A stretch of 64,000 nucleotides of DNA from Microbacterium sp. YJN-G (GCF_015040615.1 NZ_CP060402.1:1798001-1862000); one strand, 5' to 3'; shown: positions 28,241-37,683, counted from the stretch's first letter. Numbers and translations: made by a program. The notes: generated from the letters alone by a model not told the origin.

Positions 28241-28379
28241 GGGGGCTCCTGCCTGAGGGGACGGACGCAGGACATCCTATCGATCGTGCGAGCGGCTCCC
28301 TGCCGCAGCCGCCTCGAGCACCGCCCGGATTGACACGACAACGAGCGACTGGGAGCCTGGGCGGTGACGAGGGGGAATC

Positions 28380-28814
28380 ATGAGCGATCAGTTCGCACCG
28401 CAGCAGCATCCGACCCCGGCTCAGCCGGCCCACCCGGCCCAGCCCGGTCAGTACGCACCGCCCGCCGCCGGGTACGTCCCGGTGCCGCCCGCCGCCGGGA
28501 ACGGCTACGCTGCCGCGCCTCCGACGAACGGTCTCGCGCTGGCGTCAATGATCTGCGGTCTGGCCGGCCTGCTTGGCAACGTGTTCGTCGTGTTCCTCGT
28601 GATGCCGTTCTTCGTGTCGCTGGCCGCCGTCCTTCTCGGACACGTCGCCCTGTCGCAGCTGAAGAAGCGTCCTGGCACGGGCGGCCGGGGCATGGCGATC
28701 ACGGGACTGGTGACCGGGTACGTCGCGGTAGGCGTCGCCGCGATCGCCGTGATCGTGGGACTGGTGGCGCTGCTGAGCTTCGGCGCATTCGCCACCCCGT
28801 TCCTGTTCAGCTGA
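28380..28814 (+). CDS. DUF4190-like small membrane protein
   Basis: A 144-residue protein. Residues 1-55 are a Pro/Ala/Gln-rich cytosolic tail (QFAPQQHPTPAQPAHPAQPG). Two hydrophobic helices follow: LALASMICGLAGLLGNVFVV with its continuation, and GRGMAITGLVTGYVAVGVAA to the C-terminus. GLALASMICGLAGLL and HVALSQLKKRPGTGGRGMAI match the DUF4190 pattern of actinobacterial membrane proteins of unknown role. GAGGGGG lies about 4 nt before the ATG. A TTGACA at 28329-28334 is a likely -35. Confidence 0.85.
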   Translation: MSDQFAPQQHPTPAQPAHPAQPGQYAPPAAGYVPVPPAAGNGYAAAPPTNGLALASMICGLAGLLGNVFVVFLVMPFFVSLAAVLLGHVALSQLKKRPGTGGRGMAITGLVTGYVAVGVAAIAVIVGLVALLSFGAFATPFLFS

Positions 28815-28879
28815 GCCCTGCGATCGCGCGCCCGGCTTCGGCCTTGGCACGACGCGCGGCGGCGTAGGCTGGAAGCACC

Positions 28880-29365
28880 GTGAGACACACCCGACACGCC
28901 CCCGCTGTCACCTCGCTTCCGCAGTCGCCGCAGGACGAGGCGACCCATCGTGTGCGCCGCTACGCGCTGACGATGGGCATCCGCACCGTCTGCTTCCTGC
29001 TGATGGCGCTCGTGCCGATGGGGTGGTGGACGTGGGTGTTCGCGGCCGGCGCGATCTTCCTGCCGTACATCGCCGTCGTCTACGCGAACGCGGGCAGCGA
29101 CAGCACGCCGTCGACGATCGAGTCGCCGACGCTGCAGCTGGGGTCCGGGGCGGACGCACCGGCGCCGCAGACGGAGGAACCCGCGGTCTACACGGTCCAC
29201 GAGCGACGTGACGTTGCGGGTGACGACGCGGGTGAAGACGCCGCGCCCGTCCCGGAGCCCGCGGACGCCGATGCGGGTGAGGATCCGGATGCCGAGCAGG
29301 ACGGGTCGTCCAGCACGGGCCCTGCCTCGGACGCCCGCGGCCATGACTCGGACGATGCCGCGTGA
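28880..29365 (+). CDS. DUF3099-like membrane protein
   Basis: A 161-residue protein with two hydrophobic helices between about residues 31 and 70 (MGIRTVCFLLMALVPMGWWT and VFAAGAIFLPYIAVVYANA) followed by a long acidic, low-complexity cytosolic tail. The N-terminal half matches the actinobacterial DUF3099 family; function unknown. The GTG start at 28880 follows TAGGCT (28865-28870) by 9 nt, so it may be leaderless. It overlaps the next gene by 4 nt (GTGA), making an operon of three genes ending in SURF1. Confidence 0.83.
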   Translation: MRHTRHAPAVTSLPQSPQDEATHRVRRYALTMGIRTVCFLLMALVPMGWWTWVFAAGAIFLPYIAVVYANAGSDSTPSTIESPTLQLGSGADAPAPQTEEPAVYTVHERRDVAGDDAGEDAAPVPEPADADAGEDPDAEQDGSSSTGPASDARGHDSDDAA

Positions 29366-29559
29366 GCGGCCGGGTCGAGTGCGCCCGCGCCGCCTGCCGC
29401 GCCGAGGCCACCCATCACATCATCTGGCGCAATCCCCGCATCCACGCTGAGGACCGCCGCAAGATCTGGCCCGCGTGCGATGAGCACGTCGGGTTCCTCA
29501 GCGAATACCTGCGAGCCCGGGACTTCCCCGTCGAGGTGAAGGAGGGGTTGCCCGAATGA
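29362..29559 (+). CDS. Small Cys/His-containing protein of unknown function
   Basis: A 65-residue protein, MSGRVECARAACRAEATHHI to EGLPE, with Cys7, Cys12, a His pair and CDEH near residue 39. The spacing suggests a small zinc-binding knuckle. It overlaps both neighbours by 4 nt (GTGA with the DUF3099 gene, ATGA with the SURF1 gene), so it is translated as part of this operon. Similar small proteins sit next to SURF1 in other actinobacteria as far as I recall. No function is assigned. Confidence 0.75.
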   Translation: MSGRVECARAACRAEATHHIIWRNPRIHAEDRRKIWPACDEHVGFLSEYLRARDFPVEVKEGLPE

Positions 29560-30368
29560 GACAGCGACTGATCCGCTGGAGCGGCTATCTGGCCGTCGCG
29601 ATCGCCTTCGCGATCGCCTGCGTCTTCCTGAGCCAGTGGCAGTTCGACCGCAACGAGCAGCGTGCCACGCAGCTCGCCCTGGTCGAGCGCAACTACGACG
29701 CCGATCCGGTTCCGGTGGATGAGCTGATCGGCGAGGACGGCGCGCTGCCGGCGGATGCCGAATGGCATCCAGTCCGCCTGCACGGCGAGTACCTCGCCGA
29801 CGAGCAGCTGCTGGTGCGCAACCGCCCGCACGGCGGCACGAGTGCGTTCGAGGTGCTGGTGCCCTTCCGCGACGACAGCGGACGTGTGCTCATCGTCGAC
29901 CGCGGCTGGGTGCGCCCCGCCGAGGATTCGTCGCCGTCAGCCGTGCCGGCACCGCCGCAGGGCGAGGCCACCGTGATCGTGCGGCTGCGTCCGGGCGAGC
30001 GTCTGCCGTCGTCGGGTCGCAGCGCGCCGGAGGGCCAGGTGCCGACGATCCACCTCCCCACGGTCGACGAACGCGTGGACGCCGACATCATCACCGGCGC
30101 GTACGGACAGCTGGCATCCGAGGATCCCGCACCGGGCACCGCCCCTGGCGGCTTCGACTCCCCCACCGAAGACCCCGGCCCGCACCTGTCGTACGCGATC
30201 CAGTGGATCCTGTTCGCGATCATGGGCTTCGCCTTCATCGGCTACATGATCCGCACCGAGATCGTGAAGGCCCGTGAGGACGCCGGCGAGCAGCCCCGGC
30301 GCGAACGGCGCCGCCGCGATGCGGATGCCGACGACGAGGACGCCCTGCTCGACGCGGTCCACCGCTGA
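29556..30368 (+). CDS. SURF1 family cytochrome oxidase assembly protein
   Basis: A 270-residue SURF1 protein with a helix at each end: residues about 10-28 (GYLAVAIAFAIACVFLSQWQ) and about 213-232 (YAIQWILFAIMGFAFIGYMI). SQWQFDRNEQR and the extracytoplasmic segments VRLHGEYLADEQLLVRNRPH and VLIVDRGWVRP are family landmarks. SURF1 helps insert haem a into cytochrome c oxidase subunit I, in line with ctaA and ctaB in this window. The C-terminal tail is charged and cytosolic. Confidence 0.92.
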   Translation: MRQRLIRWSGYLAVAIAFAIACVFLSQWQFDRNEQRATQLALVERNYDADPVPVDELIGEDGALPADAEWHPVRLHGEYLADEQLLVRNRPHGGTSAFEVLVPFRDDSGRVLIVDRGWVRPAEDSSPSAVPAPPQGEATVIVRLRPGERLPSSGRSAPEGQVPTIHLPTVDERVDADIITGAYGQLASEDPAPGTAPGGFDSPTEDPGPHLSYAIQWILFAIMGFAFIGYMIRTEIVKAREDAGEQPRRERRRRDADADDEDALLDAVHR

Positions 30369-30410
30369 CCGCCACCCCTGCCCGCCTCCTCGCCTCCGTC
30401 GCCTCGGCAG

Positions 30411-30486
30411 GGATTCGCAGTTCTGCAGGATCTCGCAGAGATCTGCCCGAGTTCCTGCGAGATCGTGCGGATCTGCGAAGTTCTGC
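30411..30486. repeat. 76-bp direct repeat, copy 1 (downstream flank of the AbiEi-like/DUF559-like gene)
   Basis: Starts GGATTCGCAGTTCTGCAGG and ends GATCTGCGAAGTTCTGC, directly abutting the stop codon of the minus-strand gene. By eye it matches copy 2 (31429-31504) at 66 of 76 positions with no gaps; the first 33 positions are identical. Internally it is rich in short palindromes (GATCTCGCAGAGATC, GCAGTTCTGC). Confidence 0.9.
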
Positions 30487-31335
30487 TCAGCGCGCCAGGT
30501 GCAGACCCTGCGCCACCGCCCGCAGGATCTGGTCCTGAACCAGGTGCCACTGCTCCATCACCTGCCAGTAACCGACGCGGATGACCCGGTAGCCCATCAG
30601 CATCAGCTCGGCGTCATGCCGGATGTCGGCGTCGCGTTGCTCACCGGTGTGCGTGGCGCCATCGATCTGCAGCACGAGGCGATCGCCGATCAGCAGATCG
30701 ACGCAGTGGCCGGCGATCCACACCTGGAACGTCAGGTGCAAGCGGAGCCAGCGCAGGCGCTCGCGCAGGTAGGTCTCCAGACCCGAGTCGGCGAACGGCA
30801 CCGCGTCGCGGAGCAGGGCACGCGTGCGGGTCTTCAGCGGCAGTCGCTCGAGTGCATCACGCGTGACCAGACGCTGGTTCAGCGCCGACTCCCAGGTGGC
30901 CAGCGCCTGCTCGCGCGGCTCGCAGTCGGCCACCAGCGCGAGAACGTTCTCGATCGGATCCTCCAGAGCATCCGGATGCCGCGGGACGAGCGGTCTCGCC
31001 CAGTGCACCTGGACGTGCGCGGGCTTGCCACCCGCACTTCCCGGCGTCACGCCCCAATGCAGCCGCGGTTCAGGGTCATGTGCCCACAGCCCCAGCCGCT
31101 TCGCCTGCGTGACACAGGTGATCACCGCGCCGTGGCGCGCAGCATCCACCAGCATCCGATCCGCCGTGGGCTCGGCGACCCATCCGTTCCTGACCCTGGC
31201 CAGCAGTCCAGCGTGGATCGCGAGGTCGATGTCATGTCGGCTCACATGCTGGCCGTGCAGTGTGCGCACGCGCGCGACACCGCCGAGAGCGCGCACGACG
31301 AGGGCCGCGCGCTGGATGCGTTCCCGCTGATTCAT
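30487..31335 (-). CDS. AbiEi-like winged-helix plus DUF559/Vsr-like endonuclease-domain protein
   Basis: A 282-residue protein. Residues 1-80 (MNQRERIQRAALVVRALGGV, then ISRHDIDLAIHAGLLARVRN-like text reading VSRHDIDLAIHAGLLARVRN) resemble the N-terminal DNA-binding domain of AbiEi-type antitoxins. The C-terminal part, with VDLLIGDRLVLQIDGATHTG, DIRHDAELMLMGYRVIRVGY and a preceding LETYLRERL, resembles the DUF559/very-short-patch-repair PD-(D/E)xK fold (D, then D-G-x-x-H). No toxin gene is adjacent, so it is an orphan; nuclease activity is inferred. Two 9-bp direct repeats (31384-31392 and 31412-31420) lie in the promoter region, and 76-bp repeats flank the gene. Confidence 0.8.
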   Translation of the reverse strand: MNQRERIQRAALVVRALGGVARVRTLHGQHVSRHDIDLAIHAGLLARVRNGWVAEPTADRMLVDAARHGAVITCVTQAKRLGLWAHDPEPRLHWGVTPGSAGGKPAHVQVHWARPLVPRHPDALEDPIENVLALVADCEPREQALATWESALNQRLVTRDALERLPLKTRTRALLRDAVPFADSGLETYLRERLRWLRLHLTFQVWIAGHCVDLLIGDRLVLQIDGATHTGEQRDADIRHDAELMLMGYRVIRVGYWQVMEQWHLVQDQILRAVAQGLHLAR

Positions 31336-31428
31336 GCCCTGAGTCTGGCCAGGAGACCAGCTCACACGGGCGCCGCCCCCGGTGATTGTGGAGAACCCAG
31401 CGCAGTATCCCGATTGTGGAGCGAAGTG

Positions 31429-31504
31429 GGATTCGCAGTTCTGCAGGATCTCGCAGAGATCCTCGCGATTCGCCGCGAGATCGTGCAGATCTGCGAGATT
31501 CTGC
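31429..31504. repeat. 76-bp direct repeat, copy 2 (upstream flank of the AbiEi-like/DUF559-like gene)
   Basis: Same orientation and length as copy 1 (30411-30486), 1,018 bp away start to start. It lies between the AbiEi-like start codon and the end of the second ABC-F gene, about 94 bp upstream of the former. Confidence 0.9.
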
Positions 31505-31523
31505 GGCGCGGCGGCGGCGGCAT

Positions 31524-31553
31524 CCACAGCCACAGCCACAGCCACAGCCACAG
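31524..31553. repeat. Short tandem repeat (CCACAG)x5
   Basis: Five perfect copies of a 6-bp unit in the intergenic space just downstream of the ABC-F stop codon. It is prone to slippage; no function is evident. Confidence 0.9.
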
Positions 31554-31569
31554 CCCAGCCGCAGCAGGC

Positions 31570-33168
<1,599 letters not shown>

Positions 33169-33217
33169 AGCAGATTCCGTTTCGTCGGGGAGGGATCGGC
33201 CGAACGGCCAGCCTCTC

Positions 33218-33223
33218 AGTATA
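33218..33223 (-). promoter_or_regulatory. -10 element of the second ABC-F gene
   Basis: TATACT on the minus strand, followed by a leader of about 45 nt that contains the hairpin GGCCGTTCGGCC. Leader structures often control ABC-F genes, but this one is short. Confidence 0.5.
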
Positions 33224-33315
33224 GTTCGCCGCCGCCTGAAGACCCCTCCACGGTATGACCCGGACGATACTCCGGGCTGATGTGCGGCCCGGTGCCTTGT
33301 TCGTACCGTCGTCAG

Positions 33316-33990
33316 GTGGACATCGTCAACGACCTCATCCTTCAGGCGGTCGCCTCGCCGTGGATCCCCGTGATCCTCTTCGCGGTCGCCGGGATCGACG
33401 GCTTCTTCCCGCCGATCCCGAGTGAGACGGTGCTGGTGGCCGCGGCCGCCGTGGCCGGGGCGGGCGGCGACGTGAACATGGTGCTGCTGTGCGCGGCGGG
33501 CGCACTGGGAGCGATGGTCGGTGACAACATCGCCTACAGCATCGGCCGGGGTATCGGCCGGGGTGTGGGCAGCGGGCGCTTCCGCTGGATGCGGCGCCCG
33601 CGGGTGGCCTCCGCCTTCGCCGACGCCGGCCGGGCGCTGGACCGCGGCGGAGCGGGTCTCATCCTCGGCGCCCGCTACATCCCGGTCGGTCGCGTGGCCG
33701 TCAACATGTCCGCCGGGGCGCTGCGCTACCCCTGGCGGCGCTTCCTGCCGCTGTCGTTCCTCGGCGGCGTCACATGGGCGGTCTACAGCGCCGCCATCGG
33801 GATGCTCGCCGGGCACTGGCTGCAGGGACAGCCTCTGCTCAGCGCGGTCATCGGCGTCGTGTTCGCTGTGCTCATCGGCCTGGTCATCGACCGGTTCGCC
33901 TCGCACCGGCGCCGCGCACGCGCGGTCGCCGCGGCCACCAGCGCCGCCGGCACGGACGCCGCCGAGCAGCTGGCGTCAGTGAGAGGATGA
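33316..33990 (+). CDS. DedA family membrane protein
   Basis: A 224-residue DedA/SNARE-associated membrane protein. The family N-terminus (PWIPVILFAVAGIDGFFPPI followed by PSETVLVAAAA) and the block GARYIPVGRVAVNMSAGALR are diagnostic; about five hydrophobic helices are visible. Members are linked to membrane potential and lipid (undecaprenyl phosphate or phosphatidylethanolamine) flipping. GTG 33316 follows TACCGT (33304-33309) by 6 nt: leaderless. Its stop overlaps an upstream ATG of the histidine kinase gene, so the three genes form an operon. Confidence 0.9.
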   Translation: MDIVNDLILQAVASPWIPVILFAVAGIDGFFPPIPSETVLVAAAAVAGAGGDVNMVLLCAAGALGAMVGDNIAYSIGRGIGRGVGSGRFRWMRRPRVASAFADAGRALDRGGAGLILGARYIPVGRVAVNMSAGALRYPWRRFLPLSFLGGVTWAVYSAAIGMLAGHWLQGQPLLSAVIGVVFAVLIGLVIDRFASHRRRARAVAAATSAAGTDAAEQLASVRG

Positions 33991-33995
33991 CAGAC

Positions 33996-35255
33996 ATGAG
34001 CGCCACCGCGAGCACCCAACGGCCGCGGCTGGGCGTCACCTTCTGGCTCCTCGCCGTCGCACTGGTCGCGCTGTACGCGATCCTCGTCCCGATCCTCGCC
34101 GCGCTGTACGGGGTCTCGGTGCCGGTGGCCTTCCTGCTCGGCGCCGGCATGTGCGCCGCACCTCTGCTCGCCCTCTGGTACCCGCGCTCGAGCGTCGCCG
34201 TGTTCACGGTCGCCGCGTTCGTGCTGCCGCTCACTGTCTCCCCCGACCGGGATCCGGTCTGGCCGTGGCCGTGGTCGGTGCCTGCACTGATCCTGTTCGC
34301 GCTGTTCGTGCTCACCCTCACGATGCAGCACGGCTGGCGTCTCGGTTCACTCGCGTTGCTGCTGGGGCTGATGGGCTCGCTGGCAGCGCCACTGCTGCTT
34401 CCCGACGCGGCATCCGCCGGCGCGGCAGGGGCCGACCTCATCGTCACCGCATCGATCGCGACGGTCGCCTTCGTCGTCGGTGTCCTGCTCGCCGGACGGA
34501 TCCGCCTGGGCGCCGAACTGACCCGCGAGCGCGAGCATGCGGAGTTCGAGCGTTCGCGCCGCGAACTCGTCGAGGAGCGCACGCGCATCGCCCGCGAGCT
34601 GCACGACGTCGTCGCGCACAGCATGTCGCTCATCCAGGTGCAGGCCTCCACCGCGCGGTTCCGCGCACCGGGCCTGCCCGACGAGGCGATCGCCGAGTTC
34701 GACTCGATCGCCGCGACCGCTCGGTCCTCGCTCACCGAGATGCGCCGCATCCTGGGCGTGCTGCGCACCGAGGACCACACCGCCGAACTCGCTCCGCAGC
34801 GCGGCATCGACGACATCCCCGCCCTCGTCGATTCCACCCGCAGGGCCGGGGCGCCCGTGGATCTCACCCACGAGGTCGAGGGCGAGATCTCGGCTGCCGT
34901 TCAGATCGCCGTCTACCGCATCGTGCAGGAGTCGCTCAGCAACGCGGTCAGGCACGCCCCCGGCTCATCGATCGGCGTCTCCGTGACCACGGCCGGCGAT
35001 GACGTGCAGGTCGTCGTCCGCAACACCCCCGTTCCGCCCAGCGACCCGGGCACCCCCGGGCACGGCCTGCGCGGCATGACCGAACGCGCGACGCTGCTGG
35101 GCGGCGAGATCCACGCGGATCGCGACGGCGATGGCTGGACCGTCTCCGCCCGCATCCCCCGGCAGCCCGCCGCGACCGAAGTCTCGGCCACCGCATCGAC
35201 ATCGACATCGACCACGACTACGACTACGACTACGACTACGGAAGGATCCGCGTGA
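33996..35255 (+). CDS. NarL/DesK-type sensor histidine kinase
   Basis: A 419-residue membrane kinase. Residues 18-165 hold about five hydrophobic helices; the sensor has no large extracellular domain. The H-box is ARELHDVVAHSMSLIQVQ with phospho-acceptor His203, the N-box is QESLSNAVRHAPG, and the G-box is PGHGLRGMTERATLLGG. The C-terminal tail is an odd Thr/Ser run encoded by a hexanucleotide repeat. ATG 33996 has GAGAGG 9 nt upstream; an ATG at 33987 overlaps the DedA stop (ATGA). It pairs with the next gene. Confidence 0.91.
   Translation: MSATASTQRPRLGVTFWLLAVALVALYAILVPILAALYGVSVPVAFLLGAGMCAAPLLALWYPRSSVAVFTVAAFVLPLTVSPDRDPVWPWPWSVPALILFALFVLTLTMQHGWRLGSLALLLGLMGSLAAPLLLPDAASAGAAGADLIVTASIATVAFVVGVLLAGRIRLGAELTREREHAEFERSRRELVEERTRIARELHDVVAHSMSLIQVQASTARFRAPGLPDEAIAEFDSIAATARSSLTEMRRILGVLRTEDHTAELAPQRGIDDIPALVDSTRRAGAPVDLTHEVEGEISAAVQIAVYRIVQESLSNAVRHAPGSSIGVSVTTAGDDVQVVVRNTPVPPSDPGTPGHGLRGMTERATLLGGEIHADRDGDGWTVSARIPRQPAATEVSATASTSTSTTTTTTTTTTEGSA
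35195..35238. repeat. Hexanucleotide microsatellite in the kinase C-terminal codons
   Basis: Three copies of ATCGAC (35195-35212) are followed, after CC-A, by four copies of CGACTA (35215-35238). They encode Ser-Thr then Thr-Thr pairs. Units of 6 keep the frame, so slippage would change only tail length and the distance to the next gene's ribosome-binding site. Confidence 0.85.
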
Positions 35256-35923
35256 CCATCGAGGTGCTCATCGCCGACGATCAGGCCATGGTGCGAGCGG
35301 GCTTCGCCGCACTGCTGGATGCGCACGACGGCATCCGCGTCACCGGGCAGGCCGCCGACGGGCGCGAAGCGGTCGCACTGTCTGCCCGGCTGGACCCGGA
35401 CGTGATCCTGATGGATGTGCGCATGCCCGAGCTCGACGGCATCGAGGCGACCCGTCGCATCCTGGGGCCGTCGTACCCGGCGGCCAAGGTGCCGCGGATC
35501 CTCATGCTCACCACCTTCGACATCGACGACTACGTGTACGACGCGCTGCAGGCCGGCGCGAGCGGGTTCCTGCTCAAGGACGCCCTGCCCGATGAGCTCG
35601 TACACGCGGTGCGCGTGATCGCCGCCGGTGACGCCCTGCTCGCACCGCGCGTGACGCGCCGGATGATCGAGCATTTCGCGGCGCGCCGCCCTGCCGCCCC
35701 GCAGGCGCGCGCCGATCTGGGTGATCTCACCGAGCGGGAGCTCGAAGTGCTCACCCTCATCGGCCGGGGACGCTCGAACAGCGAGATCGGCGGCGAGCTG
35801 TTCATCGCCGAGCAGACCGTCAAGACGCACGTCGGCAAGATCTTCGCCAAGCTCGCCCTGCGCGACCGTGTGCACGCGGTGATCCTCGCCTACGACGCCG
35901 GTCTCGTCGAGCCTGCAGCCTGA
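35252..35923 (+). CDS. NarL/LuxR-type response regulator
   Basis: A 223-residue regulator. The receiver domain has the acidic pair at residues 9-10 and the phospho-acceptor Asp55 in DVILMDVRMPELDG, with Thr and Lys in MLTTFDIDDYVYD and FLLKDALP. The C-terminal LuxR helix-turn-helix is LTERELEVLTLIGRGRSNSE through EQTVKTHVGKIFAKL. The GTG start overlaps the kinase stop (GTGA), with AAGGA 5 nt upstream. Targets are unknown; the cotranscribed DedA gene suggests an envelope-stress role (inference). Confidence 0.93.
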   Translation: MTIEVLIADDQAMVRAGFAALLDAHDGIRVTGQAADGREAVALSARLDPDVILMDVRMPELDGIEATRRILGPSYPAAKVPRILMLTTFDIDDYVYDALQAGASGFLLKDALPDELVHAVRVIAAGDALLAPRVTRRMIEHFAARRPAAPQARADLGDLTERELEVLTLIGRGRSNSEIGGELFIAEQTVKTHVGKIFAKLALRDRVHAVILAYDAGLVEPAA

Positions 35924-36058
35924 CACCCGCAGGCCGACACCCGCGGGCCGACCGCCCGCCGCACCTCACCCCACGGTATGAGAGATCACACCTCCACGGG
36001 TTGATGTCCGCCGCGGCACCGTCTCCATAGCCTCCTGGCAACGACCTGGAGGCATCAC

Positions 36059-37378
36059 ATGACCGCACTCTCCCCGCACCGCGACGGCGCGATCGATCTC
36101 GTCCGCGCGCTGTGCATCATCGGCGTCGTCACCCTGCACGCACTCATGGTCGGCGTGACCGTGTCACCTGCCGGTCCGGTGTTCGAGAACGCCGGCGAGA
36201 CCGGCGTCTGGCTCATCCCGGTGAGCTGGATGCTGCAGGTCATGCCGCTGTTCTTCGTCATCGGCGGCTTCTCCGGTGCGACCGCGCTGCGCGCACGGCT
36301 GCTGCGCGGCGACTCCCCCACCGCGTTCGTCGCGGCGCGAGTGCGCCGCCTGCTCGTACCCGCCGTCGCCGCGGTCGGCACGGCCGGCGTGCTGCTCGCG
36401 CTGCTGCGGGATGCCGGGGTGAGCACGGAGCTCGTCGGCATCGCCGGCTACCGGTTCGGGCAGCCGCTGTGGTTCCTCGGCGTCTTCCTGCTCTGCCAGG
36501 CGCTGCTTCCGGTGATGCTGCGTCTGCACGCTCTCGCGCCGCTGCGGTCGCTCGCGGCCCTCGCCGGCGCCGCGCTGGCGGTCGACATCGTGCGCGCCGC
36601 CACCGGCGTCGACGCCGTCGGCTTCGTGAACCTCGCCTTCGTGTGGCTCGCCCTGCAGCAGGGCGGCTTCCTGCTCGCCGACGGCCGGATCGACGCACTC
36701 TCGGCGCGTACCCGGGTGCGCATCGGGCTGACGGCCCTCGCCCTGCTGGTGGTCTCGTTCGCGCTCGGCCTGCACTCCCCTGATCTGATCGCGAACATCA
36801 ACCCGCCGACGACCGCGCTGCTGCTGGTCGGTGTCGTCCACACGATGGCCTTCTCGCTGCTGCGCCCGCAGCTGGCGCGCATCGCCGAGCGCCGTGATGC
36901 GACGGCGGTCGTGAGATTCGTCTCGGCACGCGCGATGACGATCTACCTGTGGCACATGCCCGTGCTGCTGACCCTCGCCGGGCTCACTGCGCTGACCCCG
37001 ATCGTCGCGAACGCGCCGCTTCCGGCTCCCGCCTCGGCGGAGTGGTGGCTGAGCCGCCCGCTGTGGCTCGCGAGTGCCTTCACCCTCACGGCGCTGCTCG
37101 CGGTGCCGCTGTCACGTCTGGAGACCTCACGCCCTGTCCCGGTGTCGACGTCTGCCGCACGCGCGGTGGCGGCGACGGCGCTCGGCGTGGCCGGTGTGGT
37201 GCTGCTGCTGGTGGTGGGCACGTCGCCGCTGACGGCATCCGTCGCCATCGGATGCTGGCTGGCGGCGCTGCGTCTGGCCGGTGCGGGCGCGGCATCCCGC
37301 GCCGTCATCTCTGCGGTGCCCGCCGCAGCGCCGCGGTCGAGCGCGGCCGTGGCCGGTCAGGCGAAGTACAGCTCGTGA
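36059..37378 (+). CDS. Membrane acyltransferase (acyltransferase 3 family)
   Basis: A 439-residue protein with about ten hydrophobic helices. The N-terminus RDGAIDLVRALCIIGVVTLH (with a catalytic-type His in the first helix) and LQVMPLFFVIGGFSGATALR match the acyltransferase 3 family, which O-acylates cell-surface sugars or lipids. The acceptor is unknown. GGAGG lies 7 nt before the ATG. It overlaps the convergent CHY zinc-finger gene by 22 nt. No glycan genes are nearby. Confidence 0.86.
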   Translation: MTALSPHRDGAIDLVRALCIIGVVTLHALMVGVTVSPAGPVFENAGETGVWLIPVSWMLQVMPLFFVIGGFSGATALRARLLRGDSPTAFVAARVRRLLVPAVAAVGTAGVLLALLRDAGVSTELVGIAGYRFGQPLWFLGVFLLCQALLPVMLRLHALAPLRSLAALAGAALAVDIVRAATGVDAVGFVNLAFVWLALQQGGFLLADGRIDALSARTRVRIGLTALALLVVSFALGLHSPDLIANINPPTTALLLVGVVHTMAFSLLRPQLARIAERRDATAVVRFVSARAMTIYLWHMPVLLTLAGLTALTPIVANAPLPAPASAEWWLSRPLWLASAFTLTALLAVPLSRLETSRPVPVSTSAARAVAATALGVAGVVLLLVVGTSPLTASVAIGCWLAALRLAGAGAASRAVISAVPAAAPRSSAAVAGQAKYSS

Positions 37379-37683
37379 TGCAGCGCGCAGCGCGGGTTGA
37401 ACGCCGCACCGCAGGCGGGGCAGGCGACGCTCTCGCGGTAGAGGGCGATCGACATGGTCTGCGCGCAGGCACCGCACAGGCCCGCCTGTACCTCGGCGTC
37501 GTCGGCGGGCCAGACCGTGCGCTCGTGCGCGACGGCCTCGTCGTGGCAGCGCACGCAGGGGTACCAGTCGCCGCAGCAGTGGAAGCGCATCGCGACGATG
37601 TCGGCCTCGCTGCGGTAGTGGACGCACCGGGTCTGCGCGTCGATGGCGGCACCGTGCACGATCTGCGCACCGAGACGGATCAT
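37357..37683 (-). CDS. CHY-type zinc-finger protein
   Basis: A 108-residue protein rich in Cys and His: RCVHYRSEADIVAMRFHCCG, WYPCVRCHDEAVAH, GLCGACAQTMS and ACPACGAAFNPRCALHH. This is the CHY zinc-finger pattern (C-H-Y, then paired Cys ligands) that binds about three zinc ions. Bacterial members have no established role. The start overlaps the bioN stop by 4 nt, so it is the last gene of the bioY-bioM-bioN transcript. GGGGGA lies about 7 nt before the ATG. Confidence 0.87.
   Translation of the reverse strand: MIRLGAQIVHGAAIDAQTRCVHYRSEADIVAMRFHCCGDWYPCVRCHDEAVAHERTVWPADDAEVQAGLCGACAQTMSIALYRESVACPACGAAFNPRCALHHELYFA

Noticed and set aside
31429..31504. Transposon terminal repeats at the 76-bp copies
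   Set aside because: The repeats are direct, not inverted, and no transposase or recombinase gene lies between them; a cassette or regulatory role is kept as a hypothesis instead.
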